Below are positions 28,195-38,056 of a stretch of DNA of 59,575 nt, one piece after another. The notes under the pieces are model-generated. The model saw only the letters and a program-made list of their open reading frames with translations. It was not told the DNA's origin and made no database searches. The stretch is from positions 1 to 59,575 of the forward strand of contig NZ_PPRU01000053.1 in NCBI RefSeq assembly GCF_002902285.1. Reading direction: 5' to 3'. The first letter of the stretch is position 1. Every line of letters starts with the position of its first letter. The position numbers were made by a program, and so were the translations under genes. This DNA is from Staphylococcus simulans (GTDB lineage: Bacteria; Bacillota; Bacilli; Staphylococcales; Staphylococcaceae).

Positions 28195-28926
28195 TTAGTT
28201 ATGACGAAAACCTAATATGAGTCTGAAAATGATGGATATCATAACTATGGCTATTCCAACAATTGAGAAATTGAATAGATTAGTAGGTTTCATTATAGAA
28301 GAAAACACCCAAGTTCCTAACGGCATAAATAGTATTGCAACTGAAAATATAATCCCAAAAACTCTTCCTAAATATATGTCTTCAACATTTCTTTGAGTAT
28401 ATGAAAAAATTTGTATGTTAAACATTGTTAAAAATAAATTGAAAATTAATGGTATGAGTAGAATCACAAAATAGTTATGTAGTAATAAGTATACAATTGG
28501 GCAAACACTTAATGAGGTTCCTGAAATTCCTAATAAAGTCATCAATTTCTGAATTGGTAGATCTTTTTTTGATATTCCTATTAGTAATGCGCCAATTATT
28601 CCATCAAAAGCTTCAGCAGTTAAAAATGAACCATATAAACCTATTGCTATATCAGGAAATATTTGATTACTAAATGGCAGTAGTAAGTTATAAGCTGCAA
28701 GAAAAAAGTTTACAAGTACAGAAAGTACAACTATCAAAAAAATCTCTTCATGGTGCAATAAATATTTAAAACCTGAAATTAAATCGTTAAAAGGATTTAT
28801 TTGAAATATCTTTGCTTTTAAGAAAATCGTACTATATTCTGAGGAATTGATACTATTATTCATGAAAATAGGAACAGAAATGAATTTACTCATCCTGTTC
28901 CTATTTAGTAAAAAGTTAGATTTCAA
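28195..28926 (-). pseudogene. 5'-truncated MFS transporter between ptb and buk
   Basis: The 243-residue frame corresponds to the C-terminal half of a MefA-like MFS efflux protein. It starts in the central cytoplasmic loop (FNDLISGFKYLLHHEEIF near residue 47) and then has about six membrane helices, where the family has twelve in some 400 residues. The only start is a TTG without a ribosome site, and a TGA lies in frame four codons before it. Base use looks more AT-rich than the neighbours. It begins 17 bases after the ptb stop. I call it a remnant, though a half-size expressed protein cannot be excluded. Confidence 0.75.
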
Positions 28927-28943
28927 TGGAATTTTTCATATGT

Positions 28944-29834
28944 CTATTTTAATGTATGCAGTGCCAAAATAGCTGAATTAACTTTGTTTTGTATAGAATC
29001 TGCGCGAGACGTTAAAACAATCGGGAATTTCGATCCTAAAATTAAATTAGCCGTTTGGGCATTTGCAAAATAAGTTAATGATTTATAGAGTGTGTTGCCG
29101 ACGTCAAGATGTGGAACAATCAACGCGTCAACATCACCAGCGATTTCAGATTCAATACCCTTTTCAATTGCACTTTCTTTATCAATCGCGTTATCAAAGG
29201 CGAATGGTCCTTCAACCTTTAAAAAATTATGTTGTTTAAAGTGTGCGGCAATTTCTGCAGCATCTACTGATGAAGGAATTTTGGTTGTGGGATGCTCTAA
29301 TGATGATAATAATCCCACATTTAAACTTTTATAACCAATATTCTTCGCAAAGCTTTCAATATTTTCAATCATATGAATACGATCATCTATGCTAGGCTTT
29401 ACATTTAAAGCAACGTCACTAATGATTAACATTTTGTGATATGAAGGAATATCGAAACATGATACATGATTTAAGAAACGTCGTTCATCCATAAATGACT
29501 TATGTTTTAGTACAAAAGATAAGATTTCTGATGATGGTAAGTTACCCTTCATTAAAACATGAGTTTGTTCTGAGTTTAAATCATCTGCACACTTCTTAAA
29601 GACATCCTCACGCTCGTGAAATGTTCGTAAGTGTATACGACTTAATAAGTCCCCTTCTATATTAAAAGAACGTATTAATTCAGTTGGATCTTTAGTACCG
29701 TAGAGCGTAACATGGCATTTTGTTTGTTTAAGCAATTGTACAATCGCAGCTATTGTTTTCTCGTCATTCGCAAATAAAACACCAATGTTACCTTGTAACT
29801 CTTTAGTATTAGAGATCAATGTTTCGAATTCCAT
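28944..29834 (-). CDS. ptb: Phosphate butyryltransferase
   Basis: Moves the acyl group from CoA to phosphate (butyryl-CoA or branched acyl-CoA to acyl-phosphate), the step before butyrate kinase. The 296-residue protein has the PTA/PTB fold. Family segments include VLMKGNLPSSEI near 92-103, LIVPHLDVGNTLYKSL near 238-253 and PIVLTSRADS near 275. It begins 27 bases after the recN stop with GGGGAG before its ATG, with no promoter in that gap, so it may be transcribed with recN. Confidence 0.93.
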   Translation of the reverse strand: MEFETLISNTKELQGNIGVLFANDEKTIAAIVQLLKQTKCHVTLYGTKDPTELIRSFNIEGDLLSRIHLRTFHEREDVFKKCADDLNSEQTHVLMKGNLPSSEILSFVLKHKSFMDERRFLNHVSCFDIPSYHKMLIISDVALNVKPSIDDRIHMIENIESFAKNIGYKSLNVGLLSSLEHPTTKIPSSVDAAEIAAHFKQHNFLKVEGPFAFDNAIDKESAIEKGIESEIAGDVDALIVPHLDVGNTLYKSLTYFANAQTANLILGSKFPIVLTSRADSIQNKVNSAILALHTLK

Positions 29835-29861
29835 AGTTAATCTCCCCTCATTTCAAATAGA

Positions 29862-31538
29862 TTACAGCGCATGATTTTGCTCTATCATTTCTTTAGCATT
29901 TTCTCTTGTCAATTTCGTCACATTAGCACCAGAAATCATTCGTGCAACTTCATCTATACGATTTTCTCCAGTTAATTCTTCAACATGTGTTGTTGTTCTA
30001 TCATCTTGTGATGCTTTACTGATTAGTAAGTGATGATCACTCATAGATGCTACTTGTGGTAAGTGTGAGATACATATAACTTGAATATATTCAGAAATTG
30101 CACGCATTTTTTCAGCCATTTTTTGAGCTGCAATACCAGAAACACCAGAATCAACTTCATCAAATAGTATAGCAGTTTGACCTCTAGATTTAACAAAAAT
30201 ACTTTTTAAAGCTAACATGATACGAGATAATTCTCCGCCCGAAGCAATTTTAGCCAAGCTTTTAAGTGGTTCACCTTTGTTAGGGCTGATTAATATTTCT
30301 ATTTTTTCTATACCCTCTGCATTCGGTTCATCTAAAGGTTTGAATGAGATTTCGAGATTGGCATCTTTCATTTGTAAATTTTGAATTTCTTCTACAATAT
30401 GATCTCTTAGTTCACGCGCCACTTTTCTTCTTTCTTTTGAAAGCATTTGACCTTCTTTATTTAATTGTTTTTGTAACTGAGTAATCTCTTCTTTTAAGTT
30501 TGCTGTACTTTGCTCATAATTTTCTATTTTGTTAATTTCATCATCTAGTTTAGCTTGATACTGAATTAAACTAGAAATATCTTTACCGTATTTTCTTTTA
30601 AGATTATTTAGTAAATTCATACGAGATTCTAGTTCATTTAAATACTGTTCATCAAATTCTGTATTTGATAATTCATCATACAACTCATGCTTAGCATCCT
30701 CTAACGTATAGTAAAATTGGTCGACTTGCTCTTTAAGTTCGGTGAACTTTTTAGGAATAATTTCATCAATGTTCGCAAGTTGCAGACTCAATTCATATAA
30801 ACGATCCGGGATAGCTTGTTCATCTGTTAAAGTTGCATGTGCAGCATTTAAAGCCAAACTTAAATTTTCAGAATTCTGAATGCGTTTAATATCAGCTTCA
30901 AGTTGTTCAACTTCGCCTTCTTGTAAATTGGCTTCAGATAGTTCATCAGCTTGGAACTTCATTAGATCTAACCTTTGTAATAAAGCTTGATCAGCAGATT
31001 CCAACTCATCGAGTTCACGTGTTTTATCTTTAAAAGTTTGATACGTATTTTGATATTGTTTTAAAATATTATCATATTTGCCATCTGAATATGAATCAAT
31101 CAGTTGAAGATGGTACTTTTGTTTTAACAGTGATTGTGTCTCGTGTTGACCATGGATATCAAGTAATTCTTGCATAATTAAACGTAAATCATGCAATGTT
31201 ACTGTTTGGTTATTTACTTTGCACAAACTTTTACCTGAACTGAAGATCTCCCTTTTAACGATTAAGAAATCTTCATCAGCATCAACTTCTAATTCGTTCA
31301 AGGTTCTAATCACTTCGGGATTATTATCAATATTAAAGATACCTTCTATGGTTGCTTTTTTTTCGCCATGACGAACAAAATCTGAAGATGCACGCATGCC
31401 TATAAGTTGTCCAATAGCATCGATGATAATAGATTTCCCTGAACCTGTTTCACCGCTTAATACGGTTAATCCGTTTCCAAAGTTAATTTCTAATTCATCA
31501 ATGATAGCAAACTGTTTAATTGTTAGTGTTTGTAACAT
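29862..31538 (-). CDS. recN: DNA repair protein RecN
   Basis: SMC-like ATPase that acts early at DNA double-strand breaks. Walker A GETGSGKSIIIDAI is near residues 29-42, long coiled coils occupy about 155-380 (with many Glu/Leu/Gln heptads), and the ABC signature SGGELSRIMLA with Walker B ILFDEVDSGVSG lie near 430-475. Length of 558 residues is standard. It is 15 bases downstream of argR, as in other Bacilli. Confidence 0.97.
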   Translation of the reverse strand: MLQTLTIKQFAIIDELEINFGNGLTVLSGETGSGKSIIIDAIGQLIGMRASSDFVRHGEKKATIEGIFNIDNNPEVIRTLNELEVDADEDFLIVKREIFSSGKSLCKVNNQTVTLHDLRLIMQELLDIHGQHETQSLLKQKYHLQLIDSYSDGKYDNILKQYQNTYQTFKDKTRELDELESADQALLQRLDLMKFQADELSEANLQEGEVEQLEADIKRIQNSENLSLALNAAHATLTDEQAIPDRLYELSLQLANIDEIIPKKFTELKEQVDQFYYTLEDAKHELYDELSNTEFDEQYLNELESRMNLLNNLKRKYGKDISSLIQYQAKLDDEINKIENYEQSTANLKEEITQLQKQLNKEGQMLSKERRKVARELRDHIVEEIQNLQMKDANLEISFKPLDEPNAEGIEKIEILISPNKGEPLKSLAKIASGGELSRIMLALKSIFVKSRGQTAILFDEVDSGVSGIAAQKMAEKMRAISEYIQVICISHLPQVASMSDHHLLISKASQDDRTTTHVEELTGENRIDEVARMISGANVTKLTRENAKEMIEQNHAL

Positions 31539-31552
31539 GGCTTATCGCTTCC

Positions 31553-32005
31553 TTATAACAAATTAAAAATACGTGTTTTGATAGCATTTGCAGCATCCTC
31601 ATCGTGACAAATGAGTAAGCAAGTATCATCACCACAAATAGTGCCGAGTACTTCATCCCAATCGATTTGGTCTAAGATAGCACCGATTGATTGAGCATTA
31701 CCTGGAAGTGTTTTTAATACTAATAAATTACCTGTACCCTCAATATTTACAAAGGAATCCATTAAATAACGTCCAAGTTTCTCTAACGGATGGTATTTTC
31801 TATCATTTGGCAAACTATAAATATATTGACCTGTCGGTGCAGGTACTTTGATTAACTGTAATTCTTTAATATCTCGTGAAACCGTTGCTTGTGTCACATT
31901 CAGATCAAATGAATTTAAACGTTTTACTAATTCATCTTGAGTTTCAACCTGCTCAGTGGATATGATTTCTCTAATTTTTATGTGTCTTACTGATTTTTTA
32001 GCCAC
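31553..32005 (-). CDS. argR: Arginine repressor ArgR/AhrC
   Basis: Hexameric regulator that uses arginine as co-repressor for arginine synthesis and as activator for catabolism. The winged helix ([19 protein letters not shown]) is near residues 36-54, the arginine-binding loop [10 protein letters not shown] near 121-130. At 150 residues it is complete. Classic ispA-argR-recN gene order. A promoter and a possible operator lie just upstream. Confidence 0.95.
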   Translation of the reverse strand: MAKKSVRHIKIREIISTEQVETQDELVKRLNSFDLNVTQATVSRDIKELQLIKVPAPTGQYIYSLPNDRKYHPLEKLGRYLMDSFVNIEGTGNLLVLKTLPGNAQSIGAILDQIDWDEVLGTICGDDTCLLICHDEDAANAIKTRIFNLL

Positions 32006-32023
32006 TTTTCTTACACCTCAAAT

Positions 32024-32060
32024 TACGAATATTTATACATTCATAGTATCACATGTTCAA
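32024..32060 (-). promoter_or_regulatory. Promoter and possible ARG box for argR
   Basis: Minus strand -35 TTGAAC (32055-32060), 17-base spacer, -10 TATAAA (32032-32037). The imperfect palindrome TATGAATGTATAAATATTCG (32026-32045) covers the -10 and resembles ARG half sites (TGAAT), but the centre spacing is not canonical. Confidence 0.5.
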
Positions 32061-32142
32061 ACAAAATGCTTTTATTTTCTTCTTATATCGCTTATTAATA
32101 TCCAACAATAGTGCATATTTATAAAAGTTCATAAATAGAAAT

Positions 32143-32177
32143 AAGCTAAGTCTAAATTGAATATTAGGACTCAGCTT
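32143..32177 (-). terminator. Terminator after ispA
   Basis: Imperfect stem AAGCTGAGTCCTAA/TTTAGACTTAGCTT with one mismatch and a U-rich tail on the minus strand, just after the ispA stop. Confidence 0.65.
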
Positions 32178-32183
32178 ATAATT

Positions 32184-33059
32184 TTAGTGATCACGTTTAT
32201 AGAACAACTGTGTCAGACTTTCAAGCTCAGTTGTATCATATTGTTTATCAGATAATTGTTTCAAACATTGGTTCGCTTGCTCAACGTGATATTGAAGTCG
32301 TTGTTCTGTTTTTTCTAGACCAAGTAAAGTCACATAAGTGCTTTTATGATTTTTCTCATCGCTGCCAACAGGCTTACCTAATTTTTTAGCATCTCCATAG
32401 ACATCGAGTAAATCATCTTTAATTTGGAAAATTAAACCTAAATGTTCACTATACGTATCAAGAATCTCGGATACTTCAGTATCAACTTTTGCGATTGTTG
32501 CTGCGGCATTGATTGCGAAAGACAATAAAGCACCGGTTTTTTCACGATGGATTTGTTGTAAAGTCTCTAAAGATATTTTTTTATTTTCACTTTCCATATC
32601 TAATGTTTGTCCGCCAATCATACCTAAATGACCACTCGCATCAGAAAGTTGGGATGTTAAAGCTACTTTAGTTTCAGCATCAATTGCATTATCTGTGCAT
32701 ATTAAGTTAAAAGCTTTTGTTAATAACGCATCCCCAGCTAATAATGCTTTCCACTCACCGTATACTTTATGATTTGTTAATTTGCCTCTACGATAATCGT
32801 CATCATCCATAGCAGGCAAATCATCATGTATGAGCGAGTATGTGTGCACCATTTCTAACGCTAATGCGGTACGAATACCCTTAGTGTAAGTATGGTTTTT
32901 AGACAGCATTTTTAAAGTTTCTAATAATAGGACTGGTCGTATACGTTTTCCTCCAGCTTCAAGAGAATAACGCATACTTTCTTCTAAATTAGTGCCAAGA
33001 GCTGAATCAGGAATTGTTTCTATTAATTGTTGGTTGATTAGTTCAATCATTTTATTCAT
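32184..33059 (-). CDS. ispA: Geranyl/farnesyl diphosphate synthase
   Basis: Short-chain prenyl transferase that makes farnesyl diphosphate for undecaprenyl, menaquinone and staphylococcal carotenoids. First aspartate-rich motif [10 protein letters not shown] near residues 79-88, second DDLLDVYGD near 220. Length of 291 residues from the ATG at 33059, which overlaps the xseB stop by eight bases and matches the family start; upstream in-frame ATGs lie inside xseB. Part of the accBC-nusB-xseAB-ispA gene series. Confidence 0.95.
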   Translation of the reverse strand: MNKMIELINQQLIETIPDSALGTNLEESMRYSLEAGGKRIRPVLLLETLKMLSKNHTYTKGIRTALALEMVHTYSLIHDDLPAMDDDDYRRGKLTNHKVYGEWKALLAGDALLTKAFNLICTDNAIDAETKVALTSQLSDASGHLGMIGGQTLDMESENKKISLETLQQIHREKTGALLSFAINAAATIAKVDTEVSEILDTYSEHLGLIFQIKDDLLDVYGDAKKLGKPVGSDEKNHKSTYVTLLGLEKTEQRLQYHVEQANQCLKQLSDKQYDTTELESLTQLFYKRDH

Positions 33060-33285
33060 TTTCATTCTCAGCTGATGTCTCAGCTTGTTCTCCATCATTA
33101 GATTTCATGAGTTCATTTACTTTCTTTTCAGCATTTTTCAATGTTTCATCACAAGATGCTGAAAGCTTCATTCCTCTTTGATATAAGTCTAATGCTTCTT
33201 CCAAAGAAACTGTTTCATTATCTAATTTTTTTACGATGTTTTCTAACTCTTCCATCATATTTTCGAAACTTTGCTCATTACTCAT
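33052..33285 (-). CDS. xseB: Exodeoxyribonuclease VII small subunit
   Basis: Helical small subunit of exonuclease VII, 77 residues. The family core [19 protein letters not shown] (residues 6-24) and [14 protein letters not shown] are clear. It overlaps xseA by eight bases upstream and ispA by eight bases downstream. Confidence 0.95.
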   Translation of the reverse strand: MSNEQSFENMMEELENIVKKLDNETVSLEEALDLYQRGMKLSASCDETLKNAEKKVNELMKSNDGEQAETSAENENE

Positions 33286-34618
33286 CTTTATTGCACCTAA
33301 CTTTCTTAACTATTGCATCAACTTCGCCATCTTTCATGGTTAAACTGATGTGGTCATTAGTTTTTAATGATTGCGTACTTGTAATAACTTGTTCATCTTT
33401 ATTGACAATCGTGTAACCGCGCAACATTGTATTGGTTGGACTTAAATTATTTAAATTTTCTAATCGCTGTGCCAACATCGTTTTAGCATTACTCAAAATA
33501 TTATTTATTGATTTGTTTAATACCTTATCAAGTTGAGATTTGTTTAAAATAGCTTGTTGCGTATGTTGTTTTAAATCTCTAACGTTTATGCGACTGTTTA
33601 GCAAATCAATACGTTGTCGTAAATGAGTCAAATGATTAGTCATCGCAAGACTTAGTTGTTTTTCTAATTCATCTCGTCGTTGGATTTGTTGATCATACAA
33701 CAACGATGGCTGTTTAAATTTATAATAAGAAGCTACATGTTCTAAATGTTTTTTCTTATTATTAATTAATTGGACGATGTGTCTGGATAGACTTAACTCT
33801 ATTTGTTTGATGTATTGTGTCAGCTCAACTTGATCAGGTGTTGCAATGACAGCAGCTTGAGTTGGTGTAGCAGCCCTTACATCAGCTACAAAATCGCTTA
33901 ATGTGAAATCTGTTTCGTGACCTACTGCTGAGATAACAGGAGTTTGTGTATTAAAGATTGCTCGTACTACATCTTCTTCATTGAAATTCCATAAATCCTC
34001 AATAGATCCTCCGCCACGTCCTAAAATGATGACATCTGCACCAAGAGTATCAGCATATTGTAATTTTTCTACAATATCATTTTTAGCTTGTTCGCCTTGA
34101 ACTAATGTACTAATTTGAATTTGTTCTACTAATGGAAATCGACTGTTTATTGTAGAGTGAATATCTCGTATTGCCGCACCTGTACTCGCGGTAAGCACTG
34201 CAATTTTTTTAGGGAACTTAGGTATCGGCTTTTTGTGGCTCATATCAAATAAACCTTGCTTAGTTAAGGCCTTTTTAAGTTCTTCTAGACGTTGATATAA
34301 GTTGCCAATTCCGTCTAAATGCATTTTATTTACATAAATTTGATAATTCCCACGTCTTTCGTAAACACTCACGCGTGCTTCTATTAAAACTTCATCACCT
34401 TCTTTGGGTGTGAAATCTAGTTTATTAGCTTGTGCTTTAAACATCATAGCGTTTACGACGCTATTATTATCTTTTAAATTAAAATATAAGTGACCGCTAC
34501 TATGACGTTTAAAGTTAGATAATTCACCTTTTAATAAAACCGATTGCAGATGCGGATCTTGGTCGAATTTATATTTGATATATTTAGTTAAGGCTGTAAC
34601 GCTTAAATAATCGGACAT
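33278..34618 (-). CDS. xseA: Exodeoxyribonuclease VII large subunit
   Basis: Catalytic subunit of exonuclease VII, which degrades single-stranded DNA in both directions. An N-terminal OB-type domain (residues 1-105) with [18 protein letters not shown] is followed by the catalytic domain with [18 protein letters not shown] near 188-205 and a coiled-coil region (260-380). ATG at 34618 is preferred over GTG at 34627 from family alignment. It is seven bases after nusB. Confidence 0.95.
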   Translation of the reverse strand: MSDYLSVTALTKYIKYKFDQDPHLQSVLLKGELSNFKRHSSGHLYFNLKDNNSVVNAMMFKAQANKLDFTPKEGDEVLIEARVSVYERRGNYQIYVNKMHLDGIGNLYQRLEELKKALTKQGLFDMSHKKPIPKFPKKIAVLTASTGAAIRDIHSTINSRFPLVEQIQISTLVQGEQAKNDIVEKLQYADTLGADVIILGRGGGSIEDLWNFNEEDVVRAIFNTQTPVISAVGHETDFTLSDFVADVRAATPTQAAVIATPDQVELTQYIKQIELSLSRHIVQLINNKKKHLEHVASYYKFKQPSLLYDQQIQRRDELEKQLSLAMTNHLTHLRQRIDLLNSRINVRDLKQHTQQAILNKSQLDKVLNKSINNILSNAKTMLAQRLENLNNLSPTNTMLRGYTIVNKDEQVITSTQSLKTNDHISLTMKDGEVDAIVKKVRCNKDE

Positions 34619-34633
34619 ACTTATCACTCTATC

Positions 34634-35023
34634 CTATTGATTTAAATTACTTAATACACCGTTGATAAAACGATAATGGTCTTCGTCACTAAATTGCTTA
34701 GCAAGTTCAACAGCTTCGTTAATAACCACTTTTGGTGGTGTATCACTATGCTCTAGTTCAAAAGCTGCAATTCTTAAAATGATACGGTCTGATTTCAATA
34801 AACGAGAGATTTTCCAATCTTTTAAATTCTCTTGGATTTTTTGATCGAGTACAGGTTCATGATCTTTTACGCCTGATACTAACCAATGAATAAAATCGAA
34901 TTCTAAATCTGGGTAATCATCTTTAATAAAATTAATGGCTTCATCTATAGATAAATCTGTATTCTTCATTTCAAGTTGAAACAGTGCTTGAAATGCTTGG
35001 CTTCTTGATTCTTTACGACTCAT
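34634..35023 (-). CDS. nusB: Transcription antitermination factor NusB
   Basis: RNA-binding antitermination protein needed for rRNA transcription with NusE. The 129-residue helical protein has the family segments [19 protein letters not shown] at the start and [20 protein letters not shown] near residues 97-116. Sits between the Asp23-like gene and xseA in the conserved acc-nusB order. Confidence 0.96.
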   Translation of the reverse strand: MSRKESRSQAFQALFQLEMKNTDLSIDEAINFIKDDYPDLEFDFIHWLVSGVKDHEPVLDQKIQENLKDWKISRLLKSDRIILRIAAFELEHSDTPPKVVINEAVELAKQFSDEDHYRFINGVLSNLNQ

Positions 35024-35043
35024 TGAGCGTGCTCCTTTGTTAC

Positions 35044-35415
35044 TTATTTCTTGTTATTTTCAACTTCAATATGCGTAATATGAACGTTGACTTGTTTAGG
35101 AACTATAGTTGTCATATTGCTGAGGGAATTGAAAATTGTTTGTTGAATTTTCAATGCTGTTTGAGAGATGTTGATACCATACTTAAACTCACAGAATACA
35201 TCTATATAAATTCCATCTTCTTTTGTTTCAAGTTTAATACCTTTAGTTAAATTTTTACGATTCAACTTTTCAGGTGAAGCATTTTTGATTTCAGCAAAGT
35301 GTCCAGTTAATCCATCTATTTCAGATGTTGCAATACTTGCAATTGAGATTAGTACTTCTGGAGAAATTTCTACTCTGCCTAAATGTGCATGTGTATCTTC
35401 GGATACTTTAACCAT
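35044..35415 (-). CDS. Asp23/Gls24 family protein (YqhY-like)
   Basis: Protein of 123 residues with the Asp23/Gls24 core: [20 protein letters not shown] near residues 17-36 and [16 protein letters not shown] near 67-82. Location just after accC matches Bacillus YqhY, which affects acetyl-CoA carboxylase activity; that role is inferred here from position. It has no signal peptide. Confidence 0.88.
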   Translation of the reverse strand: MVKVSEDTHAHLGRVEISPEVLISIASIATSEIDGLTGHFAEIKNASPEKLNRKNLTKGIKLETKEDGIYIDVFCEFKYGINISQTALKIQQTIFNSLSNMTTIVPKQVNVHITHIEVENNKK

Positions 35416-35430
35416 GTGAATGCCTCCTTC

Positions 35431-36783
35431 TTAATCTTCTTTCATAATATCATTTTGCTCTAAGAATTTAGTGCTATATTGTCCACTATTGAAAATTTCG
35501 TTTTCTAATAAACGAATATGGAATGGTATTGTTGTGTCTATGCCTAATACTAAGAACTCGCTTAAAGCACGTAGACCTGCCATAATTGTTTCTTCACGTG
35601 TAGGTTCATGCACAATTAATTTAGCAACCATAGAATCGTAATAAGGTGGAATAGTATAGTTTGTGTAACAAGCTGATTCTATTCTTACTCCGTAACCGCC
35701 TGGTGCTAAATATTGTGTGATTTTACCTGGTGATGGCATAAAGTTTTTATAAGGGTTTTCAGCGTTAATACGAAATTCCATTGCATGACCATTGATTTTA
35801 ATATCATCTTGAGTGAAAGGCAATGGCTCACCCATAGCAACTAATAATTGTAATTTGACTAAATCAATCCCGGTTACCATTTCTGTAACAGGGTGTTCAA
35901 CTTGAATCCTAGTATTCATCTCCATGAAGTAATATTCATCAGTATCTAAGTCATAAATATATTCAATTGTACCTGCATTTTCATAGTTTACTGCTTTAGC
36001 AGCTCTGATAGATGCTTGACCCATTTCATGTCTTTTTTCAGGAGTTAATATAGGTGACGGTGCTTCTTCGACAAGTTTTTGCATTCTTCGTTGAATTGTA
36101 CAGTCACGTTCTCCTAACTGAATCACATTACCAAACTGGTCACCAATAATTTGGAATTCGATATGACGGAAATTCTCAATGAATTTTTCAAGATAAAGTC
36201 CGCCATTTCCAAAGGCAGTTTCTGCTTCTTGTTGTGTCATTTTGTAGCCATTTTCTAATTCTTTTTCATCTCTAGCTACACGAATACCTTTACCACCACC
36301 GCCTGCAGTAGCTTTAATGATAACGGGATAACCGATTTCTTCCGCTGTTTTCTTAGCGTCTTCGATTGAATCTACTAGTCCGTCACTACCTGGAACAACT
36401 GGTACGTTTGCGTTAATCATTTCATCTTTGGCTACGTCTTTGATCCCCATCTTTTGAATAGATTCGTAACTTGGACCAACAAACTTAAGTTGACACGCTT
36501 CGCATAATTCTGCAAAATCCCCATTTTCTGCTAAGAATCCATACCCAGGATGAACTGCATCGCATCCAGTAGAAGTAGCAATAGATAAGATATTTGGAAT
36601 GTTTAAATATGAATCTTTAGATTGTGTAGGACCCACACAGTACGCTTCATCAGCAATTTGAGTATGTAGTGCTTCTTTATCCCCTTCAGAATAAATTGCA
36701 ACTGTGTGTAACCCTAAGTCTTTACACGCTCTGATGATTCTAACGGCAATTTCACCGCGATTGGCAATTAAAACTTTTTTCAT
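35431..36783 (-). CDS. accC: Acetyl-CoA carboxylase, biotin carboxylase subunit
   Basis: ATP-grasp enzyme that carboxylates biotin on AccB, the first step of fatty acid synthesis. The N-terminal motif LIANRGEIAVRIIRA (residues 4-18), the glycine-rich ATP loop KATAGGGGKGIRV near 157-169 and the EMNTRIQVEHPVTE signature near 285-298 are intact. Length of 450 residues is standard. It starts two bases after accB, so they are coupled. Confidence 0.97.
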   Translation of the reverse strand: MKKVLIANRGEIAVRIIRACKDLGLHTVAIYSEGDKEALHTQIADEAYCVGPTQSKDSYLNIPNILSIATSTGCDAVHPGYGFLAENGDFAELCEACQLKFVGPSYESIQKMGIKDVAKDEMINANVPVVPGSDGLVDSIEDAKKTAEEIGYPVIIKATAGGGGKGIRVARDEKELENGYKMTQQEAETAFGNGGLYLEKFIENFRHIEFQIIGDQFGNVIQLGERDCTIQRRMQKLVEEAPSPILTPEKRHEMGQASIRAAKAVNYENAGTIEYIYDLDTDEYYFMEMNTRIQVEHPVTEMVTGIDLVKLQLLVAMGEPLPFTQDDIKINGHAMEFRINAENPYKNFMPSPGKITQYLAPGGYGVRIESACYTNYTIPPYYDSMVAKLIVHEPTREETIMAGLRALSEFLVLGIDTTIPFHIRLLENEIFNSGQYSTKFLEQNDIMKED

Positions 36784-36785
36784 AA

Positions 36786-37259
36786 TTATTTCACCTTAAA
36801 TAACGGTTGGCCATACTCTACCATTTGTCCGTCTTCAACTAAGATTTCAGTAATTTCCCCAGAAACTTCTGCTTGAATCTCATTAAATAACTTCATAGCT
36901 TCTAAAATACATACTGTTGAATCGTTTGATACAGTATCCCCAACTTTTACATAAGCTTCTTCTTCTGGTGACGGTGATTTATAGAATGTTCCTACCATTG
37001 GTGCGTTAATTGTTTTCCCCTGATCAGCTTCTGAATTTGCAGCAGAAGAAGCTTCGCTGACAGCTGAATCATTTTGAACAGGTGCTGGCGCAGCTGCTTG
37101 TGCAGGGAAAGCTTGTTGAGAAATTTGTGGTGTAATGATTTCTCTTTCTTTTTCTTTCTTTAAATTAATGATACTTCCCTTGTTATCTTCTATATTAATT
37201 TCAGTAAGATTTGAATTATCTAGTATTTCAATTAATTCCTTGATTTCTTTAAAATTCAT
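36786..37259 (-). CDS. accB: Biotin carboxyl carrier protein
   Basis: Carries biotin between the two half reactions of acetyl-CoA carboxylase. N-terminal helix ([19 protein letters not shown]), an Ala/Pro linker (about residues 45-85), and a biotinyl domain with the modified Lys in EAMKLFNEI near residue 122. Length of 157 residues is normal. First gene of the accB-accC-asp23-nusB-xseAB-ispA run. Confidence 0.96.
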   Translation of the reverse strand: MNFKEIKELIEILDNSNLTEINIEDNKGSIINLKKEKEREIITPQISQQAFPAQAAAPAPVQNDSAVSEASSAANSEADQGKTINAPMVGTFYKSPSPEEEAYVKVGDTVSNDSTVCILEAMKLFNEIQAEVSGEITEILVEDGQMVEYGQPLFKVK

Positions 37260-37385
37260 AGTACTGCTCCTTCAGATTGTTTTTACTCTTCTTGTATATT
37301 TTACTTGACTGAAATTATCAATTCAAGCATATCACTGTAACTTTAAACTTTCTCATCGTGTAATTTAACGATAATAAAATAAAAG

Positions 37386-37461
37386 AACCCCTTTCATTCA
37401 TCGAATCCATCAGCATAAAATTGCTGATAATCATTAATGGATAGGATGTCAGAAAAGGGGT
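37386..37461 (-). terminator. Long composite terminator after efp
   Basis: An outer stem CACCCCTTTTC/GAAAGGGGTT closes a 56-base interior that itself has the hairpin ATCAGCAATTTTATGCTGAT. The minus strand continues TTCTTTTATTTTATT. It stands ten bases after the efp stop. Confidence 0.8.
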
Positions 37462-37471
37462 GATTTAAAAT

Positions 37472-38029
37472 TTAGGCTCTTGAAACGTAACTGCCGTCGC
37501 CAGTGTTGATTACGAGAACGTCTCCTTCGTTAACGAATAGAGGCACGTTAAGCGTATATCCAGTCTCTACTGTAGCTGATTTAGTTGCACCAGTTGCAGT
37601 ATCACCTTTAATACCAGGCTCAGTTTCTGTTACAGTAAGCTCAACAGTTTTTGGTAATTCAACACCAATCGTTTCGCCTTCATAAGTTTGGATTTGAACT
37701 TCCATGTTTGCTTTCAAGTATTTTAATGCTTCTTCTAAATAATCTCCAGGCAATTCAGTTTGTTCAAATGTTTGATTGTCCATAAATACATGTGTGTCAC
37801 CATCTGCATATAAATATTGCATACGGTGGTTTTCAATCATTGCTTGTTCTACTTTTTCACCTGCGCGGAATGTTTTTTCTTGAATTGCGCCAGTTCTTAA
37901 GTTTCTTAATTTAGAGCGAACAAATGCTGAACCTTTACCTGGTTTTACATGTTGGAAATCAATAACTTTCCAAATACCATTATCAACAGATATTGTTAAA
38001 CCTGTTTTAAAATCATTAACCGAAATCAT
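37472..38029 (-). CDS. efp: Translation elongation factor P
   Basis: Relieves ribosome stalling at proline runs. Three beta-barrel domains in 185 residues; the tip loop [16 protein letters not shown] (about residues 29-44) holds the Lys at 32 that is modified in Bacillus. The C-terminal signature with [19 protein letters not shown] is complete. It is 27 bases downstream of the M24 aminopeptidase gene, the usual pairing in Bacilli. Confidence 0.96.
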   Translation of the reverse strand: MISVNDFKTGLTISVDNGIWKVIDFQHVKPGKGSAFVRSKLRNLRTGAIQEKTFRAGEKVEQAMIENHRMQYLYADGDTHVFMDNQTFEQTELPGDYLEEALKYLKANMEVQIQTYEGETIGVELPKTVELTVTETEPGIKGDTATGATKSATVETGYTLNVPLFVNEGDVLVINTGDGSYVSRA

Positions 38030-38056
38030 TCAGTTTCCTCCTCATATACGCTTTCA

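Noticed and set aside
32024..32045. A canonical ARG box
   Set aside because: The half sites GAAT/ATTC are separated by eight bases rather than four, so I list it only as a possible operator.
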